Below, piece after piece: positions 52,649-61,280 of a stretch of DNA of 64,000 bases. Origin of the DNA: an uncultured bacterium (GTDB lineage: Bacteria; Cyanobacteriota; Vampirovibrionia; Gastranaerophilales; Gastranaerophilaceae); the NCBI GenBank assembly GCA_902776035.1, contig CACYOO010000013.1, positions 1 to 64,000 on the forward strand. The letters are read 5' to 3'. The number at the start of each line of letters is the position of its first letter. The stretch's first letter is position 1. Made by a program: the position numbers and the translations under genes. A model generated the notes under the pieces. It worked only from the letters and a program-made list of their open reading frames with translations. It was not told the origin of the DNA and made no database searches.

Positions 52649-55159
52649 TTAGATTTTTGTTAATCTGGCATAATTGGCATCCATCGCTTTTTTACCCATT
52701 TTACCAAAATCAATTGTATACATTATACTATCACCAATCTGTTCGACATTCAGAACCGTACCTTTTCCTAATTGCTGATGAAACACATTTTCACCTTCGC
52801 TGAAAAAATACTGAACAGTTTGTGCCTGTTGAATTTGTTCTTGTTTTAACCTTTCCTGTTCAAGCCGTTTTTTATCACGTTCTTCAATCATTTTTTTAAC
52901 TTTATTGTTTTTAAGAAATTCTTGAATTTTTCTATCTTCTTTTTCCTTATTAAGCTTTGATTTAACTACCATTTTTTTTAACGGAGTCCTTTTTGGCTCA
53001 GGAACAGGTTCATATTTTTGTCTGGATGGAGCAACAAAATTACTTCCAAAACCCTTAGACTGCATAACTAATCCGTCATTATTAAATGAAACAGATGAGT
53101 GCTTTGGATATTGATAGCTTTTTGTATTATTTTGCATATCCGATTTTCGTTTTTGAACAGCACTCATAAACGTTGATACAGAATTTCCAATATTTTTATC
53201 AACTGAAGTTTCACTATCCATAAGCACTGACGGTATTTCTTCTATAAACCTGCTTGGATTATAATATTTGTATTCTCCCCACATTTGCCGACGATTTGCA
53301 GATGATAAAAACAGTTCTCTTTCTGCTCTTGTAACACCTACATACATAAGCCGTCTTTCTTCTTCCATTTCACTAGGAGAATTGAAAGAACGCTGGTGAG
53401 GGAATGTTCCTTCTTCCAACCCGGCTAAAAACACCACAGGAAATTCCAAACCTTTTGCAGAATGTAAAGTCATTAATGTAACATTATTAGCAACTTCATC
53501 CATTCCGTCAATATCAGATACCAAAGCTATTTGAGATAAAAATTCTCCCAAAATGTTATCCGATTCTTCCGGCTCAAAGTCTGAAGCAGCATTTACAAGT
53601 TCCTGTAAATTTTCTATTCTAGCTTCATCTTCAGGAGTATTTTCTATTTGGAGCATTCTTATATAACCTGTCTGTTCAAGCATTAAACTTATAAATTCAG
53701 ATAATTCATAACTTTCTGACATGTTTTTTAGCTTACAAATCAATTCTTTAAATTCTTTAAATTTATTCTGAACCTTACTGCTTATATCAGACTCTGATAA
53801 CCTGTCAATAGCATCCATAAGAGAGATATTTAAACTATCAGCAAATTTTTGTAAATGACCGACAGAAGTTTCTCCTATTGCACGTTTAGGAACATTAACA
53901 ATTCTTTTAAAACTCTGTGCATCACTCGGATTATATATCAATTTTAAATATGCAACTGCATCTTTGATTTCCTGTCTGTCATAGAATTTCATACCGCCAT
54001 AAACTCTATAAGGCAAACCATGTGCCATACAAGCTTCTTCTATTGAACGTGATTGAGCATTTGTTCTGTACAATATGGCATAATCGTTATAATTTCCACC
54101 TGATTTAGCAGTTATAATATCTGCAATATGATTTGCTTCATCAGAATCATCCTGTGCCTCATAATAATGAATTTTTTCACCATCTCCTTTTGTTGAAAAA
54201 AGCACTTTATCTACACGTTCCTCATTATTTTCTATAATTGCATTCGCAGCTTTTAATATATTTTCTGTTGAACGATAATTTTGTTCAAGCTTTATGATTT
54301 TAGAATTTAAGAAATCTTTTTGAAAACCTAAAATAATACGATAATCAGCACCACGCCAGCTGTAAATAGATTGGTCCACATCACCTACAACACACAATGA
54401 ACGATAATCAGGTATTTCATCCTCTAAATTGGTATAAAGCATATTTATTATTTTGTATTGTGCTATATTTGTATCCTGAAATTCATCTACTAAAATATGT
54501 TCAAATCTTGAATAAAAACGAGTTCTGACTTCTTTGTTCTGTTCTAATAATTTGACAGTAAGCATTAACATATCATCAAAGTCAATAGCATTATTATTAT
54601 TTAAAGTGTTTTCATATTCTTCATATATTTCAGCAATTCTTTGAGATTTATAATCTCTTGCAAATGTTGCAAAACTATGAGAATCTTCCATTCTGTTTTT
54701 TGCATTAGATATAATACTTCTCACAACTTTTGGAACATAAACTTTATCATCTATATTCAATTTTTTTATGGAATTTTTTACAACCGTCATACAATCGGAA
54801 TCATCGTAAATAGTAAAATTTCTATCAAGCTGCCTGCCTGATGGAAAAACATAATTTTGAATTTCCTGCCTTAATATTCTTCCGCAAATACTGTGAAATG
54901 TACCTACCCACATATACTTAACAGTATCTTCACCAAGAATAGAACTCAAACGTTCACGCATTTCTTTTGCAGCTTTGTTAGTAAATGTTACCGCCATAAT
55001 ACGTCCCGGCTTAATACCATTTTGTACGAGATATGCTATTCTTGAAGTTAAAACCTTTGTCTTACCCGAACCTGCTCCAGCTAATACAAGCAAAGGTCCT
55101 TTAACTGTTTTAACAGCTTCAACTTGACGTTCGTTAAGTTTATCTAATATATTTTCCAT
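52649..55159 (-). CDS. pcrA: UvrD/PcrA-type superfamily 1 DNA helicase
   Basis: 836 residues from the ATG at 55159 (a GTG four codons upstream is possible). Walker A LVLAGAGSGKTKVLTSRIAYL, motif II DEFQDTN, motif III VVGDVDQSIYSWRGAD, motif IV LEQNYRST, motif V VTLMTLHSAKGLEFPVVFLAGLEEG and motif VI RRLMYVGVTRAE. The C-terminal segment from EGENVFHQQLGKGTVLNVE is the Tudor-like domain that contacts RNA polymerase in PcrA. Acts in nucleotide excision repair and transcription-coupled events. Confidence 0.95.
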   Translation of the reverse strand: MENILDKLNERQVEAVKTVKGPLLVLAGAGSGKTKVLTSRIAYLVQNGIKPGRIMAVTFTNKAAKEMRERLSSILGEDTVKYMWVGTFHSICGRILRQEIQNYVFPSGRQLDRNFTIYDDSDCMTVVKNSIKKLNIDDKVYVPKVVRSIISNAKNRMEDSHSFATFARDYKSQRIAEIYEEYENTLNNNNAIDFDDMLMLTVKLLEQNKEVRTRFYSRFEHILVDEFQDTNIAQYKIINMLYTNLEDEIPDYRSLCVVGDVDQSIYSWRGADYRIILGFQKDFLNSKIIKLEQNYRSTENILKAANAIIENNEERVDKVLFSTKGDGEKIHYYEAQDDSDEANHIADIITAKSGGNYNDYAILYRTNAQSRSIEEACMAHGLPYRVYGGMKFYDRQEIKDAVAYLKLIYNPSDAQSFKRIVNVPKRAIGETSVGHLQKFADSLNISLMDAIDRLSESDISSKVQNKFKEFKELICKLKNMSESYELSEFISLMLEQTGYIRMLQIENTPEDEARIENLQELVNAASDFEPEESDNILGEFLSQIALVSDIDGMDEVANNVTLMTLHSAKGLEFPVVFLAGLEEGTFPHQRSFNSPSEMEEERRLMYVGVTRAERELFLSSANRRQMWGEYKYYNPSRFIEEIPSVLMDSETSVDKNIGNSVSTFMSAVQKRKSDMQNNTKSYQYPKHSSVSFNNDGLVMQSKGFGSNFVAPSRQKYEPVPEPKRTPLKKMVVKSKLNKEKEDRKIQEFLKNNKVKKMIEERDKKRLEQERLKQEQIQQAQTVQYFFSEGENVFHQQLGKGTVLNVEQIGDSIMYTIDFGKMGKKAMDANYARLTKI

Positions 55160-55230
55160 AACCCTATTCACAAAAAAAATTTTATGATATTATTATAATC
55201 AAAAACATGTATTTTGCAAAGGTAGGTAAT

Positions 55231-55827
55231 ATGACAGACTTAGAAAAAGTTATAATGTTGAGTGATGAGAATAAAAGCGAAGAAAGTCAAGGAAGTATAA
55301 TGGTTCCTATTGATGATATGGATTCAGTATCTGATAGTTCACCTGATACGTTTGATGAGCTTGCAATGGAACTTGCAACCATTCAACAGTCTGCCAAAAG
55401 AATTGCTGTTATAGGCAGTCGAAACCTTGCAATTACACATCAACAAATTATTGAAACACTTGTAACAGCACTTGTTAAACAAGGCAACACCATTATAACA
55501 TCAGGCGGTTCATCAGGAACAAACGCAGCAACGATTAGAGGTGCTATGAAGGCAAATCCTGATAAACTAAAAGTTGTTTTACCTCAAACAATAGGTCAAC
55601 AGCCATCAGACGTACAAGACCAATTGATAGGTGTTCCAAATATTGTTGAACATGCTGACAGAGCCATGATGACATTAGCTGATGCATCAAGAGTATGTAA
55701 TAGAGAAATCATTGATGATTGTAACCAATTAATATGTTTCTTATCGCATACAAGTAAAACATTGCACGGTGCTATAGAATACGCTGAAGAAGGTCATAAA
55801 GTTATAACTGCATTTTATTTGGATTAA
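55231..55827 (+). CDS. DprA/LOG-like Rossmann-fold protein
   Basis: 198 residues from the ATG at 55231, preceded by AAAGGTAGG. After about 50 acidic residues comes a Rossmann domain: RIAVIGSRNLAITHQQIIETLV, IITSGGSSGTNAATIRGAM, ADASRVCNREIIDDCNQLICFL. This resembles the core of DprA/Smf and short cyanobacterial proteins annotated as DNA recombination-mediator protein A. A role in binding DNA or nucleotides is plausible but unproven. The stop shares one base with the next ATG. Confidence 0.75.
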   Translation: MTDLEKVIMLSDENKSEESQGSIMVPIDDMDSVSDSSPDTFDELAMELATIQQSAKRIAVIGSRNLAITHQQIIETLVTALVKQGNTIITSGGSSGTNAATIRGAMKANPDKLKVVLPQTIGQQPSDVQDQLIGVPNIVEHADRAMMTLADASRVCNREIIDDCNQLICFLSHTSKTLHGAIEYAEEGHKVITAFYLD

Positions 55828-57002
55828 TGAATAACCTTATAAAAAAATTAACAAGTAAAAATCAAGCAGATTACATTGAAGCTGCACGGCATATTATATC
55901 AAATGCTGATGTTGATGCTTTTAAAGAACTTGTAAATCAAGATGATTTTTTGTTTGATTTTGTTAAAAATAATGTTGCTAAAAGATTAAAACAAGCATGT
56001 ACTAAAGATAATTTTAAAAATCTGCTTAAGTTTTTAGAATTTTATTCACCTTATTATGATGAATTTATATCAGATGTATTATCTCAATTTTCTGATGAAG
56101 AAGTTCATAATGTAATGAAAAACAAATTATTCAACGGAACTCAAAATGAACAAAGCTACTCTGCTAAGTATTTTGAATTTAAACCGGATACTGAAACATT
56201 AGATAAATTGAGAGAATTATCATATTCAGAATTTGAACCGCTTGCAATCAACTCAGCAAAAGCATTATCTGCAATAAAAGATAGAGAATGTATAAACAGT
56301 GCTTTAAACAAATTAAAATCAAATGATGATTATGAAATACTTTTAGGAACAAAATTTTTATCTGCCTACGGCGAGAAAAATAATATCTCGGAAATGTTCA
56401 ATGCAATGAAAAAATCTTCTTTCTCTGAATATATTGCACAAGAAATTGGCTATTTAGAAGATTTTTCCATTTTATTAAACAATCCTGCTTATCACAACAA
56501 TACTCTTTTAGCCATAATGCATATTTTAAGCGGATTAGGAGAAATTATACCTATATCAAGTATTTTTACATTCAATTTATATGAAATTTTTGAAAAGCTT
56601 ATTTTTTCAGAACCAAATTCAAAAAATGCAGTTTTACTTTTGTATGCTAAAAACAAATTTAATCAATTAACCGAAAATGATGAATACTTATTTGATGAAG
56701 ATAAAAATACAAAAGAAGAAGTTAACTTTATAAAAACGCTTTTAAATGATAATACCGACGATGATTTAGAAAAATTTATTACACCTGAACTTGAAGAAAC
56801 AAGTGAATTTGTAGAATTTGCACTTGATATGACAACAGATATTAATGCAATTAGAAAATTATTAAATTCTAAAAATCAAACTATAATATTAAAATCATTA
56901 GAAGTATTAAAATATTTAAACAAATTATCAGAAGAAGACAAAACTTATGCACTTAAACATATTACAAATGACAGCATAAAATCTATTGTAGATGCACTTT
57001 GA
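55827..57002 (+). CDS. Alpha-solenoid (HEAT-like) protein of unknown function
   Basis: 391 residues, entirely helical in appearance with paired-helix periodicity: DYIEAARHIISNADVDAFKELV, NFKNLLKFLEFYSPYYDEFI, FEPLAINSAKALSAIKDRECI, NAIRKLLNSKNQTIILKSLEVL. No signal peptide, helix anchor or catalytic motif. HEAT-like solenoids usually serve as protein-binding scaffolds. Translationally coupled to the DprA-like gene and followed by a Nudix gene 11 nt later. Confidence 0.65.
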   Translation: MNNLIKKLTSKNQADYIEAARHIISNADVDAFKELVNQDDFLFDFVKNNVAKRLKQACTKDNFKNLLKFLEFYSPYYDEFISDVLSQFSDEEVHNVMKNKLFNGTQNEQSYSAKYFEFKPDTETLDKLRELSYSEFEPLAINSAKALSAIKDRECINSALNKLKSNDDYEILLGTKFLSAYGEKNNISEMFNAMKKSSFSEYIAQEIGYLEDFSILLNNPAYHNNTLLAIMHILSGLGEIIPISSIFTFNLYEIFEKLIFSEPNSKNAVLLLYAKNKFNQLTENDEYLFDEDKNTKEEVNFIKTLLNDNTDDDLEKFITPELEETSEFVEFALDMTTDINAIRKLLNSKNQTIILKSLEVLKYLNKLSEEDKTYALKHITNDSIKSIVDAL

Positions 57003-57013
57003 GGACTTAATAA

Positions 57014-57550
57014 ATGGAAGAAAAGGATTTTACTGAAAAGACATTATCAACAAGAATAGCTTATGACGGAAAAGTAATACATGTTGAATATGATGATATC
57101 GAAACTGCTGACGGACATAAAAGTTTTAGAGAAGTAATAAGACATCCTGGTGGTGTTGTAATTGTTGCAGAAACACCTGAAAAGAAAATATTGTTTGTAA
57201 AACAATACCGCTATCCGCTTGCCCATACATCAATAGAACTTCCGGCAGGAAAATTAGAATATGGTGAAAATCCGGACGATGCAGCAAAAAGAGAATTGGA
57301 AGAAGAAGCAGGGTATATAGCAAAAAATTGGAAATCTCTCGGATATATAAATACAACTCCAGGAATTTGTGATGAAAAGTTGTATTTGTATTATGCAAAA
57401 GACTTAACTTATACCCATACACATCCCGATGAAGGTGAAATATTACAACTGTATGAATACTCTATAGACGAAGCATTCTCAATGATAAAAAAAGGTGAAA
57501 TTAACGATTCCAAAACTCTTTGCGGATTATTGAGAGCATATAAGATTTAA
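57014..57550 (+). CDS. Nudix hydrolase, ADP-ribose pyrophosphatase type
   Basis: 178 residues. Complete Nudix box GKLEYGENPDDAAKRELEEE followed by AGY, after IELPA, and an N-terminal beta domain (STRIAYDGKVIHVEYDDIE) as in NudF-type ADP-ribose pyrophosphatases. Splits ADP-ribose to AMP and ribose-5-phosphate. Convergent with ffh, 3 nt apart. Confidence 0.9.
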   Translation: MEEKDFTEKTLSTRIAYDGKVIHVEYDDIETADGHKSFREVIRHPGGVVIVAETPEKKILFVKQYRYPLAHTSIELPAGKLEYGENPDDAAKRELEEEAGYIAKNWKSLGYINTTPGICDEKLYLYYAKDLTYTHTHPDEGEILQLYEYSIDEAFSMIKKGEINDSKTLCGLLRAYKI

Positions 57551-57553
57551 AAT

Positions 57554-58921
57554 TTACTTAAATTTTTGCATAGCTTGCATTGCTTTTTGTATACCAAATC
57601 CACCCATTTTTCCAAACTTGCCTTTCATTTTATTCATGTTCTTCATCATTGTACGCATCTGTTCAAATTGTTTTATATAGATATTTATGTCATGCAAAGG
57701 AATACCTGAACCATCTGCAATTCTCTTTTTTCTGCTTGAATTTAAAATCTGAGGATTAGAACGTTCTTCAGGTGTCATACTTTGAATAAACACTTCAATA
57801 CGTTTCATTTGTTTACCGCCCTCATGAGATATTAAATCCCTGTCCTCTTTTTTTAAATTCATACCCGGAAGCATTCCAAGTATTTGATCTATAGAACCAA
57901 ACATTTTCATCTGCTTTTGCATAGTCAAAAAATCATCAAAAGTAAACTCTGCCTTCTGCATCTTTTTTTCTAATTTTCTGGCTTCTTCTTCATCAAAAAC
58001 TTCCTGTGCACGTTCTACAAGCGAAACAACATCTCCCATTCCTAAAATACGTGTTGCCATTCGCTCAGGATAAAAATCCTCCAAAGCATTAAGCTTTTCA
58101 CCCGTACCTGTTAATTTTATCGGCTTTTTAGTACAATATACAACACTTAATGCAGAACCTCCTCTCGAATCTCCGTCTAATTTTGTTAATACTAGCCCTG
58201 TTAAATTGAGCTGTGCATCAAAATTTTCCGCAACATTTACAGCTTCCTGACCTGTCATAGCATCTATAACTAATAATTTTTCCTGCGGAGAAAATATCCT
58301 GTCAATCAAAAGAAGTTCTGCCATCATATTAGTATCGATTTGTAAACGTCCTGCCGTATCTAGAATTACAACATTAAATCCGTTTTCTTTTGCATAATCT
58401 AAAGAATGTCGCACAATAGATTGCACATCAGTTACACCTTCTTCTGCATAAACAACGGTATTAGTCTGATTTCCCAATGTTTGTAACTGCTTTACCGCAG
58501 CAGGTCTATATACATCACATGCAACAAGTAACGGATTTTTGCCCTCTTTTTTTAATTTTACTGCAAGCTTTGCACTTGATGTTGTTTTACCTGAACCCTG
58601 AAGACCTAACATCATTATTACACTTGGATGTCCTGTTAAATTAAGAGGTTTTAATTCATTTCCTAACAATTTTACTAGCTCGTCATGAACAATTTTTACA
58701 AGCTGCTGAGCAGGATTTACACCCTGTAATACATGTTCACCCTCCGCTCTGTCTTTTATGTTTGAAATAAATGCCTTAACAACTCTAAGATTAACATCCG
58801 CCTCTAATAATGCCCTTCTTATTTCTCTAAGTGCATCCTGCATATTTTCTTGTGTTAATGCATCATTTCCAGATGTATGTCTTATAATTTCCTGTAATTT
58901 TTCGCTTAGATTATCAAACAT
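57554..58921 (-). CDS. ffh: Signal recognition particle protein Ffh (SRP54)
   Basis: 455 residues. N domain, G domain with Walker A MMLGLQGSGKTTSSAKLA, DTAGRLQ and TKLDGDSRGG, then a Met-rich M domain (MQKQMKMFGSIDQILGMLPGM...MRTMMKNMNKMKGKFGKMGGF) that binds the SRP RNA and signal sequences. A GAGG ribosome site sits right at the foot of a 14-bp hairpin in the 5' leader. Confidence 0.97.
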   Translation of the reverse strand: MFDNLSEKLQEIIRHTSGNDALTQENMQDALREIRRALLEADVNLRVVKAFISNIKDRAEGEHVLQGVNPAQQLVKIVHDELVKLLGNELKPLNLTGHPSVIMMLGLQGSGKTTSSAKLAVKLKKEGKNPLLVACDVYRPAAVKQLQTLGNQTNTVVYAEEGVTDVQSIVRHSLDYAKENGFNVVILDTAGRLQIDTNMMAELLLIDRIFSPQEKLLVIDAMTGQEAVNVAENFDAQLNLTGLVLTKLDGDSRGGSALSVVYCTKKPIKLTGTGEKLNALEDFYPERMATRILGMGDVVSLVERAQEVFDEEEARKLEKKMQKAEFTFDDFLTMQKQMKMFGSIDQILGMLPGMNLKKEDRDLISHEGGKQMKRIEVFIQSMTPEERSNPQILNSSRKKRIADGSGIPLHDINIYIKQFEQMRTMMKNMNKMKGKFGKMGGFGIQKAMQAMQKFK

Positions 58922-58930
58922 AAAAAACCT

Positions 58931-58967
58931 CGTGATATATTATTATCTACATAAATAATATATCACG
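58931..58967 (-). promoter_or_regulatory. Hairpin abutting the ffh ribosome-binding site
   Basis: Perfect 14-bp AT-rich arms CGTGATATATTATT / AATAATATATCACG with a 9-nt loop, ending directly next to GAGG and the ffh ATG. It has no T run in the stop position for a terminator of ffh, so control of ribosome access is the more likely role. Confidence 0.5.
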
Positions 58968-59005
58968 AAGCATTATTTTTGTCATAAACTTACAGCACGA
59001 CAAAA

Positions 59006-59029
59006 AGAGGTAAACATAAGCTTACCTCT
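59006..59029 (-). terminator. Terminator of the ETAG-repeat gene
   Basis: Minus strand: AGAGGTAA / TTACCTCT, 8-nt loop, then TTTTTG. Confidence 0.75.
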
Positions 59030-59054
59030 AAATGATAAAAATTAATCTCAAAAA

Positions 59055-59276
59055 CTAAGCAATAGTTCCTTCGTCTGAATTGCTCAAGCCAACTGTTGAA
59101 GAAGCCATTGAACCAGCTGTTTCTGCTGATGCAACAGTTCCTGCTGTTTCTGCTTCTGCTAATGATCCAGCTGTTTCTGCTTCTGCAATTGTTCCTGCTG
59201 TTTCAGTAGAAGCCAAAGAACCTGCGGTTTCAGTTGCTGCTGTTTTTCCAAAATTTGCGTTAAAATTTAATGCCAT
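59055..59276 (-). CDS. Small repetitive protein built of 9-residue ETAG repeats
   Basis: 73 residues from the ATG at 59276, preceded by AAGGGGTGG. Head MALNFNANFGKTAA, then five exact 9-residue units (residues 15-59): TETAGSLAS, TETAGTIAE, AETAGSLAE, AETAGTVAS, AETAGSMAS. Position 6 alternates Ser/Thr and position 7 is always hydrophobic (L, I, L, V, M). The tail STVGLSNSDEGTIA looks like decayed units. No Cys, aromatic residue in the repeats, signal peptide or membrane helix. Own ribosome site and terminator. I recognise no family. It could form a small beta structure or be a multi-core precursor peptide; no modifying enzyme is adjacent. Confidence 0.65.
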   Translation of the reverse strand: MALNFNANFGKTAATETAGSLASTETAGTIAEAETAGSLAEAETAGTVASAETAGSMASSTVGLSNSDEGTIA

Positions 59277-59423
59277 ATATACCACCCCTTTTTGTTTTTA
59301 ACATAATTACTGTTTGCTACTACTATTATAAAAACAAATATATTCCTTTTTTTTCACATGACCTATGAATTGTTACAAAAGTTTATCGAAAATGCATTTT
59401 TTAATCATTTTTATTTACATTTC

Positions 59424-60887
59424 TTAAAGTTTAGCTATTGTTTTATAATAATCATGTTCTTGTTCAAATTTATATGCGAAGTTAAACAAATCAGATTCCT
59501 TTAATTGCGGAGTCAATATTTGTAAACCAATTGGCATATTTTCGCTATCAAAACCTGCAGGAACACTTATTCCCGGAATACCTGCAAGATTAGCTGAAAT
59601 AGTTGCAATATCAGTTAAATACATAGACAACGGATCTGCCATTCTTGCACCCATATCGAATGCAGTATTAGGGCAAGTCGGTGAAATCAATGCGTCAACT
59701 TGCTCAAACACTCTATCAAAATCTTCTTTTACAAGGCGTCTCATTTTTTGCGCTTTTTTATAATAAGCATCATAATAACCTGATGAAAGAGCGTACGTTC
59801 CAAGCATTATTCTACGTTTTACTTCTGCACCGAAACCTTCTGCACGAGTTTTTGTATACATTTCTAATAAATTGTTTGCATCAGCACATCTGTATCCGTA
59901 TTTTACACCGTCAAAACGTGCTAAATTAGAACTGCATTCTGCTGTTGCAAGTATATAATAAATTCCGATAGAATACTTTAATGTAGGTAGTGATACCTCT
60001 ACTACATCTGCTCCTAATTGTTTGTATGTATCAATTGCATTTTCAACAGCTTTTCTTACATCATTTGATACACCCTCACCCATAAGGTCTGTTATAACAC
60101 CGATTTTTCTACCTTTAATGTCATTGTTCAAACTCTTTGTGTAATCTTCAACAGGAACATTCAAAGATGTAGAATCTCGTTCATCTAAGCCGGATATAAC
60201 CTGTAAAAGCATAGCTGCATCTTCAACCGTTCTTGCAAACGGTCCAATTTGGTCTAAAGATGAAGCAAATGCAATCAAACCATAACGGGAAACTCTGCCA
60301 TAAGTCGGCTTCATACCTACAACACCGCAAAAACTTGCAGGAAGACGTATACTTCCACCCGTATCAGAACCTAAAGCCAATGTTGCTTCACATGAAGCAA
60401 CACTTGCAGCAGAACCTCCTGATGAACCACCGGGAACTTTATTTAAATTCCAAGGATTGTGAACTTTACCAAATGCAGAGTTTTCATTTGAACTACCCAT
60501 TGCAAATTCGTCCAAGTTTGCTTTTGCAACAATTGGTACATAATTATTCAATAATTTTTCTGTAACTGTAGCATTATAAGGAGAAACAAAATTTTCAAGT
60601 ATTTTACTTGATGCAGTTGTTTTAGAACCTTTAAAATTCATATTATCTTTTAATACAGTTGGTATACCTGCAAGCAAGGGTAATTCTTCACCTTTTGCTA
60701 TCATATCATCTACTTTTTTAGCTGTTTCTAATGCGGATTCCTTTGTTAAAGAATTAAATGCCTTAACTTTATCTTCTACTTCATCTATTCTTGCAAATGA
60801 TGCATTTGCAAGTTCTACTGCTGATATTTCTTTATTTAACAAAGCTTTACGCTGTTGTGATGCACTTTGCTTTAAAAGTTCTTCCAT
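59424..60887 (-). CDS. gatA: Asp/Glu-tRNA(Asn/Gln) amidotransferase subunit A
   Basis: 487 residues. Amidase triad: Lys in [15 protein letters not shown], cis-Ser in [14 protein letters not shown] and nucleophile Ser in [17 protein letters not shown]. Liberates ammonia from Gln to amidate mischarged Glu-tRNA(Gln) or Asp-tRNA(Asn). gatC and gatB are not adjacent. GGAG ribosome site upstream of the ATG. Confidence 0.95.
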   Translation of the reverse strand: MEELLKQSASQQRKALLNKEISAVELANASFARIDEVEDKVKAFNSLTKESALETAKKVDDMIAKGEELPLLAGIPTVLKDNMNFKGSKTTASSKILENFVSPYNATVTEKLLNNYVPIVAKANLDEFAMGSSNENSAFGKVHNPWNLNKVPGGSSGGSAASVASCEATLALGSDTGGSIRLPASFCGVVGMKPTYGRVSRYGLIAFASSLDQIGPFARTVEDAAMLLQVISGLDERDSTSLNVPVEDYTKSLNNDIKGRKIGVITDLMGEGVSNDVRKAVENAIDTYKQLGADVVEVSLPTLKYSIGIYYILATAECSSNLARFDGVKYGYRCADANNLLEMYTKTRAEGFGAEVKRRIMLGTYALSSGYYDAYYKKAQKMRRLVKEDFDRVFEQVDALISPTCPNTAFDMGARMADPLSMYLTDIATISANLAGIPGISVPAGFDSENMPIGLQILTPQLKESDLFNFAYKFEQEHDYYKTIAKL

Positions 60888-61025
60888 TATTATTCTCCTT
60901 TGTATTAATAAAAATATTATAATTCAAACAATAAAAAAGAACAAATATCATTCAAATAGAGGATTAAAATATAATATATTTTTTTTAGAATGAAACGTGT
61001 TATGGGATATATAGGGGAGTAAATT

Positions 61026-61280
61026 ATGACAATCAGCATTAAAATCGTTAAAGATTACACAGATGAAGAATTTGAACCGCAAAATAACGGTGAAATATCG
61101 GAATCGATTACTCAAAATTGGACAGAACAGGCATTAGAATGCTACAAACTTGGATGTGATTGCTCAAGATGTTCTATTTCAAAAGGTAAATATTCTTTTG
61201 TATGTCAAATGCCTAAAGTAATAAAAATTCTTTTAAAAATGGGAAAACCTGCTGCTAATATCAGAACTGCTGAGGCCTAA
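61026..61280 (+). CDS. Small Cys-cluster protein of unknown function
   Basis: 84 residues, strong ribosome site (GGGGAG). N-terminal half acidic and polar; the centre holds a Cys cluster in ALECYKLGCDCSRCSISKGKYSFVC, with spacing C-x4-C-x-C-x2-C and a further Cys about 12 residues later. The cluster may bind zinc or iron. The C terminus is basic (MPKVIKILLKMGKPAANIRT). No known family recognised. Its stop overlaps the stop of the convergent flavoprotein gene by 4 nt. Confidence 0.6.
   Translation: MTISIKIVKDYTDEEFEPQNNGEISESITQNWTEQALECYKLGCDCSRCSISKGKYSFVCQMPKVIKILLKMGKPAANIRTAEA

Noticed and set aside
59100-59234. 27-bp nucleotide repeats considered as a CRISPR-like array
   Set aside because: Units are contiguous without spacers and keep the reading frame, so they are protein repeats. 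No cas genes are present.
59080-59301. Frame on the plus strand opposite the ETAG-repeat gene (AVSA repeats)
   Set aside because: It is the antisense image of the 27-bp repeat; the minus strand has the ribosome site, terminator and conserved unit phase.
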